A stretch of DNA of 64,000 bases, taken from an uncultured Lachnospiraceae bacterium (GTDB taxonomy: Bacteria; Bacillota; Clostridia; Lachnospirales; Lachnospiraceae). The stretch spans positions 62,001 through 126,000 of the forward strand of contig CABSCP010000003.1 in assembly GCA_902476265.1 (NCBI GenBank), in the 5' to 3' direction. Both the position numbers and the translations under genes were made by a program. The notes under the pieces were generated by a model that saw nothing but the letters and a program-made list of their open reading frames with translations, did no database searches and had not been told where the DNA came from. Of the stretch, positions 57,340 to 64,000 are shown piece by piece; within the stretch, counting starts at the first letter, position 1; every line of letters starts with the position of its first letter.

Positions 57340-58677
57340 TTATTCCAAAGTACCGCCTGCATTTACATTGTTTACAAATGTATCCAGTTTCTCTTTTGCG
57401 TTATCATGTGTCACTTCGCCTGCAACGATGGCTTTGCCGAATGCTTCGGCAGGAGACCACCAGCCGTTCATTTCAGAAACCAGAGGCTGTGCAACGGAAG
57501 TGTTGTTTACGGTATCTGTAATTGCGTTCAGCATTACATCGTCGATGCCTGTGGAATCAAGCGGAACCACACCACGGGTCTCGTAACGGATTTTCTGACA
57601 CTCAGGGCTGCCAAGATATACAGCCAACGCAACTGCAACGTCCATGTTTTCACAAGTAGGATTTACGCCGATGGCTTTGGAACCTGCAAAGGACTTCATG
57701 GTGCCTGCATATTCGCCTGCCTTGAAGGTAGGAAGCTGTGCGCAGCCGAAGTTTTCGCCCAGCGCTTCTTCAATCGCTTCACGATCCCAGGAACCGGAGA
57801 AGAATGCGCCTAATTTGCCTTCACCGAACAGAGCAATGGCTTTGCCGGCTTCTTCGTTTGCCTGATTTGTAAATTTAGGGTTCGCTGCCAGGTCTACCAG
57901 ATAATTGGTAGCTGCCAGACCTTTTTCGTCATTGAAATCACAGGGCTTGGAGCCGTCTGTGCCGTCAGCGCCGAACATTGTGCCGCCTACGCCGTAGTAG
58001 AATGCGGGGATGTACCAGCTGTTGCCCAGAGGGAAGCAGACATTGATCATATCAGCGCCCAGATCCTTTGCCATCATGACATCCAGATCTTTCACTTCAT
58101 CTTCTGTGAATTTGCTCTTATCATAGAACATGAACCAGCCGTTATAAGCGAAAGGCACGCCGTAAACGCCGCCCTGATAGGTAACGGTGTTCACCATGGA
58201 TTCGGAGTTTGCAGCCTTAACAGCCTCCAGATTGGTGCCGCCCAGCTCTGCAATCGCACCGGATTCTACCAGAATCGGCAGCTGGTCGTTTGCATACATA
58301 TAAACGTCTGCAGCAGCGTCAACGTCCTTGGTAACTTCATCCTTCGCAACGTCCTCACCACATACGCCATACTCAAATGTGATGTTCCATTCCGGATGTG
58401 CTTCATTGAAAGAATCGCACATATAAGCCAGGATCCCCTTGCTGTAATCGCCGATTGCATTCTGATCTTCCTGAGGGCCCCATACCTTTAAGGTAACATC
58501 TCTGACTTCTGCCGGAGCATCTGCAGGTGCATCTGCAGGCGCTTCCGCCTTATCTTCCGTCGCCGGAGCATCCTGAGCCGGAGCTGCAGGTGTATCCGCT
58601 TTGCTGCCGCACCCAAACAAAGTTGTTGCGCACATTGCTGTTGCCAGTGCCATTGCTGTCACTTTTTTCAGTTTCAT
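57340..58677 (-). CDS. Maltodextrin-type ABC transporter solute-binding lipoprotein
   Basis: 445 aa. Signal peptide with lipobox LFGC (Cys23), then a low-complexity linker of Ala-Pro-Asp repeats (about 29-57) holding the protein off the membrane. The binding fold starts at VTLKVWGPQEDQ and has VYMYANDQLPILVESGAI, VPFAYNGWFMFYDKSKF and the aromatic MNGWWSPAEAFG segment typical of maltose-binding proteins. First gene of malEFG, behind TTTACA-N18-TATAAT. Exact ligand not determinable. Confidence 0.9.
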   Translation of the reverse strand: MKLKKVTAMALATAMCATTLFGCGSKADTPAAPAQDAPATEDKAEAPADAPADAPAEVRDVTLKVWGPQEDQNAIGDYSKGILAYMCDSFNEAHPEWNITFEYGVCGEDVAKDEVTKDVDAAADVYMYANDQLPILVESGAIAELGGTNLEAVKAANSESMVNTVTYQGGVYGVPFAYNGWFMFYDKSKFTEDEVKDLDVMMAKDLGADMINVCFPLGNSWYIPAFYYGVGGTMFGADGTDGSKPCDFNDEKGLAATNYLVDLAANPKFTNQANEEAGKAIALFGEGKLGAFFSGSWDREAIEEALGENFGCAQLPTFKAGEYAGTMKSFAGSKAIGVNPTCENMDVAVALAVYLGSPECQKIRYETRGVVPLDSTGIDDVMLNAITDTVNNTSVAQPLVSEMNGWWSPAEAFGKAIVAGEVTHDNAKEKLDTFVNNVNAGGTLE

Positions 58678-59003
58678 AATAAATCCTCCTTGTACACTTT
58701 GCCGTCATAAATCGACAGCTCTCCGTGTTCCTTTATGCACTTATTATAGTTTTAGGAGGGTGCTATTGTAAATATCAACTATTTTAGATTAATATAAGAT
58801 TTTTTAAAAGCTACAAGTCGGGCCGCATCCGAAAAGGAAAGGAAACTTATGCTCCTGCGCGTCCCCGGCGCCCGGTAAACTCCGCTCCCCATCCACCTCC
58901 TAAACGCTTTCCACAACCAGCCTGCCCGGGGAAGACAGCCGAAGGCGCCTCTTCCCCGCAGCAGGCGTCCTCCCATCCATCTAAACTCCCTTTATCCCCA
59001 GCG
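58678..59003 (-). promoter_or_regulatory. malE control region
   Basis: 326 bases. Minus strand TTTACA (58772-58767), 18-nt spacer, TATAAT (58748-58743) drives malE. A strong imperfect hairpin at 58921-58965 (CCTGCCCGGGGAAGA with its complement) lies just after the histidine kinase gene but has no T tract. AT-rich stretch 58770-58810. No ORF is supported. Confidence 0.65.
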
Positions 59004-60725
59004 TCACACCGCACTCCTGTCCGCTCTTGCCGGAAAATGAAGCTGCATCTTCGTTCCTTTTCCCACTTCACTCTCCACCGTCACCGCATACTCTTCTCCA
59101 TAAAACAAACAGATCCGCTCATTCACGTTTCTCACGCCATACCCTTTTGATTCCATGGTCAGAATCCGCTGTGCCACTGCGGCCTCCATGCCAACACCAT
59201 TGTCTTCCACCGAAAACCATACACTGCCTTTTTCCATCCATCCCCTGATCACAATGCGCCCGCGCCCGTCGGTTTTACGCTCAATCCCATGCATGATGGC
59301 ATTTTCTACCAGCGGCTGCAAAATCAGGTTCAAAGACTCGCAGGACAAAATCTCTTGTTCCACCTCTATTTCATAATCAAACTCATGGTCGTGCATCATG
59401 CTCTGGATCTCCAGATAAGCCTTCGTATTTTTCAGCTCATCCTCCACCCGAAGGGTATTTTTTCCCTTATTTAACGCGGTCCTGTAAAAAGTGGACATGG
59501 CCAGCGTCATTTTACTGATATCCTCTTCTCCTGCCGCCAGCGCCTTCCAGTTGATCAAAGACAGGGTATTGTAAAGAAAGTGGGGATTGATCTGTGCCTG
59601 GAGGGCCTTCATTTCCGACTCTTTCTGGGTGATTTTGCTCACATAGACCTCTTCGATCAAAGTCCTGATCCGCTTTAACATATTGCCAAATCCCCGATAC
59701 AAAAGGCCGATTTCATCCTTTGCATCGCTTGTCACCGCAAGGTTCAAATTCCCCTCTTCCACCTCCACCATACTGGAAGTGAGTCTTTCGATGCGCCTGC
59801 TGATCAGGCTGGAAATCACCATATACGCCAGGATAGCGCCGCACAGACAGAGCACTACGGTGAGAACCACCATATTTTTAATCGGACGCATGGCCCTGCC
59901 CGCAATGCTGTCGGGCTGATACAGCCACACCTTCCATCCCGTAGTCGCCGACTCCTCGGAAATGATGGCATAGCGGGAAGCGTCTCCTTTTCCTTTTTCC
60001 GCCACAAACTCTCTGTAGGTGAGGTCATATGCGCTGTTCTCATCGGAAAAACGGCTCCCCCGGTAAAGCACATCTCCCTGCTTATCCGTGATAAAAACCC
60101 CATATTCCGACGTCAGCGTCTGTTCATAGGGTTCAAACAGCCGGTCATAATCCACTTCAATATAAAGGACATTCGCCCGCCCCCTCTTTCCCTCCGAGGG
60201 CATGAGCCGGGCGGAAAAAACTTCCTTGTCCTTTTCATCCACATACCATCCGATGCCGGAAGTCAGCTGAACCGCCTGATACCACTTCTTTTCCGCGATT
60301 TCCGACAGCGGCGCAATGGTGGTGTCATGCTTCACCATCCCATTATTTGTATAAACCGTGATCCTGTTGATATCGTCATGAAAATATTTTAACGACTGCA
60401 GAACCGGATCCACCACCCCCGTGACCTGCACATATTGGGCATAGGGACTTTCATACTCCTTCTGGAAAACCTCGGTCAGGTTCTGGTTGAAGGCGATATA
60501 ATCGGATAAATTGTTGTATACCTCTATTTTACTGTCCATTGTGGAAACGGACTGGTACAGATAGGACTGCAGGTTTATTTTCTCCTTGTCGTCAATGATC
60601 CCCTTCATCTGAAAAAAACTGAACAAAAACAGGACGATCACCGGCAGAAAGCAGAAGCAGATGTAAAACAACACCAGCTTATCCCGCAGCTTGATATCGT
60701 TGATCCATTGCAGAAATTTATTCAT
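59004..60725 (-). CDS. Sensor histidine kinase, YesM/LytS type
   Basis: 573-aa membrane sensor. N-terminal membrane segment (about 18-40), extracellular Cache-like sensor domain (40-290), second segment (VVLTVVLCLCGAILAYMVI near 290-310), HAMP domain, then the kinase core: phosphoacceptor His in LQAQINPHFLYNTLSLINW, N box PLVENAIMHGI, G box VEDNGVGM and GYGVRNVNER. It probably senses a sugar outside the cell and controls the adjacent mal/GH13 genes. Its start overlaps the response regulator gene by 8 nt. Confidence 0.9.
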   Translation of the reverse strand: MNKFLQWINDIKLRDKLVLFYICFCFLPVIVLFLFSFFQMKGIIDDKEKINLQSYLYQSVSTMDSKIEVYNNLSDYIAFNQNLTEVFQKEYESPYAQYVQVTGVVDPVLQSLKYFHDDINRITVYTNNGMVKHDTTIAPLSEIAEKKWYQAVQLTSGIGWYVDEKDKEVFSARLMPSEGKRGRANVLYIEVDYDRLFEPYEQTLTSEYGVFITDKQGDVLYRGSRFSDENSAYDLTYREFVAEKGKGDASRYAIISEESATTGWKVWLYQPDSIAGRAMRPIKNMVVLTVVLCLCGAILAYMVISSLISRRIERLTSSMVEVEEGNLNLAVTSDAKDEIGLLYRGFGNMLKRIRTLIEEVYVSKITQKESEMKALQAQINPHFLYNTLSLINWKALAAGEEDISKMTLAMSTFYRTALNKGKNTLRVEDELKNTKAYLEIQSMMHDHEFDYEIEVEQEILSCESLNLILQPLVENAIMHGIERKTDGRGRIVIRGWMEKGSVWFSVEDNGVGMEAAVAQRILTMESKGYGVRNVNERICLFYGEEYAVTVESEVGKGTKMQLHFPARADRSAV

Positions 60726-62256
60726 CTTCTCCGCTGTTCTCCCCTTTATCCCGGAATTTCTGCGGGCTCACGCCAAAATATTCGCGGAAGCTCTGGCAAA
60801 AATAAGACACGTTCGGATATCCTACTTTCTCACTGATCCCCACAATTTTTTCATGGGTTCCTTCCAGCATTTCCTTCGCCTTTTCCATCCGGCATGCTTT
60901 GATGAATTTGCTCAGGTTCTGCCCGGTTTCCTTCTTAAAAATAGTGCTCAGATAGCTGGGCGCCATATATACCTGTTCCGCCAGGCGCTCAATGCTCAGC
61001 TCTTCTCCGTAATGGCCATAAATGTAACGCTTCACCGTTTCCACCTCCCGGTGCACGCTGCCCGCATCCTTTCTCACTTTCTGCTCAAAAAGACCGATGT
61101 TTTTCTCAATGATCTCATGGATGCCTTCCAGATCCATGGTCCGGTAAAGGTTCTCCATTTCCGCATTGAGCTCTTTTTCCGTCTTTTCGGGAATCGCTTC
61201 ATAAAGCAGCTTCAAAAGGCTGGAAAACATAAACTTCACATAAATCTGGGAAAATCCTACATTTTTGCTATAATTATGGAACAATCTGTCGCAATGCTCT
61301 CTCAGGCTTAAAATATCCTTCGTCCGGATGTCCTGCCTCATCTGGCGCACCAGGGTATCGTCATCCAGACGCACGTCTTCTGCGCTTTCCGCTTCGTTTT
61401 CCGCCATGTAAATCCGGCTGTCCAGACCGTAAAACCGGTTTTCCATCAAAAGCTCCAGCTCCTGATACCGCACCGCCAGCTGGGAACGGTCCCGGATGCC
61501 GGAAGAAACCGCCACATAGCTTTTCTGCCCTTCCCTGCACTTATCCTGTATGACTGCATTGACAGTCCCGGCCGTTTTCTTCCAGTCCTCTGCTTCCGTC
61601 AGGAAAAAAAGGACGCTCTGCTGGGGATTTAAGTTCAAATAATCAAATTGTGCCCCTGCATCCTGTAACAACTGCGCTGCCAGCTCCTTGTCTCCGCTGC
61701 CGAAGAAATCCCCGCTCACTTCCAGAAGCATCATCCTTTTGTAGCTGTCCAGGAAGTCCATGGAAAAACAGTCTTCCGCCTTTTTTTCCAGTTCTGCAGC
61801 ATCTACCCCGTTTAAAATGGCGTTCAATACATATTCCTTAAAGAATACCGTGCTTCTCTCTTTCCGGTTTTCTTCCTGCCTGCTGCCCTCCAGAGATTTT
61901 AAAATCTTTGCCATAGCGGCTTTAAATTCCGTGGGGTCCACCGGTTTCAGTATGTATTCCGCCACGCCAAGACGCATGGCCTGCCGGGCATATTCAAACT
62001 CCCCATATCCCGAAAAAACCATCTTTTTCATTCCCGGATACAGCCTGGATACCTGCTCCAACAGCTCAATGCCGTTCATAAAAGGCATTTTCACATCCGT
62101 CATCAGGATATCCGCTTCGTTTTCTTTCAACCATTCCAGCGCTTCCCTGCCGTTGACCGCCTCTGAAATCTCAAATTCCTGATCCAGCTGACCCAGCAGG
62201 AAACGGATTCCTGTCCTTTCTATTTTTTCATCATCCACAATCAAAATACGATACAT
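60718..62256 (-). CDS. Response regulator with AraC-type DNA-binding domain, YesN type
   Basis: 512 aa. Receiver domain 1-120 with acidic pocket VDDE (8-11), phosphoacceptor Asp in ADILMTDVKMPFMNG near 54, Thr/Ser and Lys in VFSGYGE and YILKPVDP. A long central region (about 140-400) has no obvious motif. C-terminal AraC double helix-turn-helix (about 405-505; SIERLAEQVYMAPSYLSTIFKK and VGYPNVSYFCQSFREYFG). ATG 62256 with GGGAGG 8 nt upstream. Partner of the overlapping histidine kinase. Confidence 0.92.
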   Translation of the reverse strand: MYRILIVDDEKIERTGIRFLLGQLDQEFEISEAVNGREALEWLKENEADILMTDVKMPFMNGIELLEQVSRLYPGMKKMVFSGYGEFEYARQAMRLGVAEYILKPVDPTEFKAAMAKILKSLEGSRQEENRKERSTVFFKEYVLNAILNGVDAAELEKKAEDCFSMDFLDSYKRMMLLEVSGDFFGSGDKELAAQLLQDAGAQFDYLNLNPQQSVLFFLTEAEDWKKTAGTVNAVIQDKCREGQKSYVAVSSGIRDRSQLAVRYQELELLMENRFYGLDSRIYMAENEAESAEDVRLDDDTLVRQMRQDIRTKDILSLREHCDRLFHNYSKNVGFSQIYVKFMFSSLLKLLYEAIPEKTEKELNAEMENLYRTMDLEGIHEIIEKNIGLFEQKVRKDAGSVHREVETVKRYIYGHYGEELSIERLAEQVYMAPSYLSTIFKKETGQNLSKFIKACRMEKAKEMLEGTHEKIVGISEKVGYPNVSYFCQSFREYFGVSPQKFRDKGENSGEDE

Positions 62257-62270
62257 GTAAAAAACCTCCC

Positions 62271-63014
62271 TCAAAGACAAATTTTTTGAATTTTTCGGTA
62301 AATCAGATTCCAGTCTGCGCCTCTGATCCAGTGATCTGCCTTTGTTCTGTTTTCCCAGCCATCGGCCGGGCTTAAATTGGAATGGATATAAAAGGTGCCA
62401 AATCCTGCCCCAGCAGCGCCGCCGATGTCTGTTGTCATATCGTTTCCGATCATCAGACAGTCTTTCGGCCGCAGCCCTCTTTCCCCCAGCAGTACCTCAA
62501 AAAAGCGCTTGTCCGGCTTGCGGAAGCCGTAATCAGAAGAAAGATAACAGCCCTCAAAAAAGCCTTCCAGTCCCAGATACCGCAGTTCATATGCCGTAAA
62601 TACCCGCTGGGCATTGCTCAGAACCCAGAGCCGGTGCCCGTCCTTTTTCAGCTCTGCCAGCGCATGGAAAACCCCCGGATAGAGACGCAGGTATTCCGTG
62701 GACAGGATACGGAAAAACTGGGCGGCATTTATCGCCAGGGCTTTGACATTCTCCGAAATGCCCTTCTTTAAAAAAAGGTTTTCAAACACCTTCTCCATCT
62801 GCAGTTCCGGGAAACACTCATAGGCCTGTCCGGAATCCATTTCCAGGCAGGCCGTCAAAGCGTCATATTCTCTTTTCAATTCAAACGGCATATATCCGGC
62901 CCCGTAAAATCCCAGATAAAACGCCGTCTTTTCCCAGACAGCCTCCGTATCCGTTTCCGTATGGATATCCACCAGAGTGCCGTACAGGTCAAAAACCAAA
63001 TCCCGATATTTCAT
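62271..63014 (-). CDS. HAD-family hydrolase (YjjG-like phosphatase)
   Basis: 247 aa, cytosolic. HAD motifs: I VFDLYGTLVD (here Tyr at the second position where many members have Asp-x-Asp), II WVLSNAQ, III RKPDKRFF, IV MIGNDMTTDIGG. The helical cap is of C1 type. It probably dephosphorylates nucleotides or sugar phosphates. AGAGG precedes the ATG. It ends 14 nt before the response regulator start, so it may be the first gene of that operon. Confidence 0.84.
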   Translation of the reverse strand: MKYRDLVFDLYGTLVDIHTETDTEAVWEKTAFYLGFYGAGYMPFELKREYDALTACLEMDSGQAYECFPELQMEKVFENLFLKKGISENVKALAINAAQFFRILSTEYLRLYPGVFHALAELKKDGHRLWVLSNAQRVFTAYELRYLGLEGFFEGCYLSSDYGFRKPDKRFFEVLLGERGLRPKDCLMIGNDMTTDIGGAAGAGFGTFYIHSNLSPADGWENRTKADHWIRGADWNLIYRKIQKICL

Positions 63015-63064
63015 TGCACACCTCTGGTGTTATTTTACCACCTTTGTGTGCCTTTTCACAATCC

Positions 63065-64000
63065 CTACTTTCTGGCCTCCGGCAGCCTTGTCCGAAACAG
63101 CTGATGGGCCAGCTGTTTTGCATTAAAGGGAATCAGCGGATAAATATAACTCTGACTGCTGACCGTACGGTTTGTCACAATGCTCAAAATCAGGATGACC
63201 ACCCCTGCAATATAGCCTCCCACGCCGAAAATGGCGGTCAGAATCAGGTTGATGATGCGCATGAACTTCAGCGCATAGCCAAGTTCGTAGCTGTTCTGGG
63301 TATAGTTTGCCACCGCCACAAAGGCCATATACAACATCACCTCTGAGTTGAACCAGCCGCTTTTAACCGAAAATTCCCCCAGCACCAGGGCTGCCATTAC
63401 GGACAGCGGCGTACTCAGCATATTCGGGGTGTTGACAGCCGCCAGCTTCAGCCCGTCTATGGCAAGTTCCAGCAGCAACAGCTGCCAGATCAGGGGAATG
63501 TTCACCGTATCCCGCACCATGATGAATTCAAATCCTTTTGGAATCCACTGAGGATACTGCATCAGCAGCAAAAAAGTGGGGGTCAGAAAATAGGTCAGCA
63601 CCGCGATCAACATCCGGGAGAGCCGCAGATAAGTCCCCGTGATGGGCGGAAAATAATAGTCGTCCGCTTCTTCCACCACATCGAAAAAAGAGGTGGGTGT
63701 GATCATGGCGGAGGGGGAATTATCCACCAGAATGATGATATTTCCTTCCAGCACCTGGGCGGAAGCCGTATCCGGCCGCTCGGTGTATTTGAATTTCGGA
63801 AAAGGATTGTACCAGCGCCTTTGATACAGACACTCCGCCAGGCTTTCCTGGTTTAAGGTCAATGCGTCTACCTGCAGACTGCTGATCCGCTCCCGGACCC
63901 GGTCCAAAAAGGTGTGATCCACCCGGTCATCCATATAGCAGAGCACGATATCCGTCTGAGAGGTTTTCCCTGCCTTTAGCATTTCCATCCGAAGCTGGGG
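63065..64000 (-). CDS. Spore germination protein, GerA/SpoVAF family (partial)
   Basis: C-terminal 311 residues; the start lies beyond the right edge. Family signatures: KTSQTDIVLCYMDDRVD, RWYNPFPKFKYTERPDTAS, EGNIIILVDNSPSAMITPTSFFD, then a membrane domain of about five segments (NIPLIWQLLLLELAIDGLKLA, NTPNMLSTPLS). GerA-type A subunits and SpoVAF sit in the spore inner membrane and act in nutrient-triggered germination. The pattern looks nearer to SpoVAF, but the missing N-terminus prevents a firm call. It shows the organism forms spores. Confidence 0.85.
   Translation of the reverse strand, partial: PQLRMEMLKAGKTSQTDIVLCYMDDRVDHTFLDRVRERISSLQVDALTLNQESLAECLYQRRWYNPFPKFKYTERPDTASAQVLEGNIIILVDNSPSAMITPTSFFDVVEEADDYYFPPITGTYLRLSRMLIAVLTYFLTPTFLLLMQYPQWIPKGFEFIMVRDTVNIPLIWQLLLLELAIDGLKLAAVNTPNMLSTPLSVMAALVLGEFSVKSGWFNSEVMLYMAFVAVANYTQNSYELGYALKFMRIINLILTAIFGVGGYIAGVVILILSIVTNRTVSSQSYIYPLIPFNAKQLAHQLFRTRLPEARK

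Overview
The window looks like chromosomal DNA of an anaerobic, spore-forming gut member of the Lachnospiraceae (Clostridia). Supporting signs are a GerA/SpoVAF-type germination protein, two [FeFe] hydrogenases, paired GlgC/GlgD, Firmicutes sigma-A promoters (TTGACA-N17-TATAAT), strong GGAGG ribosome sites, YesM/YesN-type signalling and several small Lachnospiraceae-type DUF proteins. There is no rRNA, tRNA, phage or transposase. The genus cannot be fixed from sequence reading alone.

Layout. 1-346: start of a type I CRISPR cas3 gene that leaves the window. 869-5819: L-fucose operon (fucI, FGGY kinase, fucA) with a divergent AraC regulator. 5816-7945: split chromate transporter with a divergent LysR regulator. 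7928-10232: two-gene ABC exporter with a palindromic operator. 10469-15139: a sugar-type oxidoreductase, a YhhN membrane protein and a MoxR/VWA pair. 15184-18419: phosphatidyltransferase and the glycogen genes glgC-glgD with a tiny extra gene. 18688-21135: DtxR-like and CarD regulators, then an orphan Na+-decarboxylase beta subunit with a 41-aa OadG-like partner behind a manganese-type riboswitch. 21347-23498: iscU, iscS, iscR with a two-site operator. 23755-31924: amidohydrolase, DUF3783, tocopherol-cyclase-like protein, an AAA/PD-(D/E)XK gene flanked by an exact 89-bp repeat, an erythromycin-esterase-like lipoprotein and a beta-helix protein. 32231-38207: AraC regulator, trpS, a hydrogenase-rubrerythrin fusion and a DEAD-box helicase. 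38394-41799: Cys-rich protein, DUF5662, a catalytically degenerate GH13 debranching-enzyme homologue, DUF1292. 41873-49227: UvrD-like helicase, gltX, a second (group B type) hydrogenase, feoAB. 49369-51319: lysine riboswitch and NhaC-family transporter, followed by a seven-hairpin intergenic element. 51545-62256: maltodextrin-type ABC importer, GH13 lipoprotein, second solute-binding lipoprotein, YesM/YesN two-component pair. 62271-64000: HAD phosphatase and a partial spore germination protein.

How it fits together. Much of the window serves sugar capture and storage (fucose, alpha-glucans, glycogen), anaerobic electron disposal (two hydrogenases, iron uptake, Fe-S assembly, rubrerythrin) and metal or amino-acid sensing by RNA. 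The most interesting points are the manganese-type riboswitch in front of an OadB/OadG pair that lacks a carboxyltransferase, the GH13 pseudoenzyme, the in-frame hydrogenase-rubrerythrin fusion that translates an old ribosome-binding site, and structured repeats at 34224-34398 and 51338-51527. All functional assignments come from reading motifs. No database search was run.
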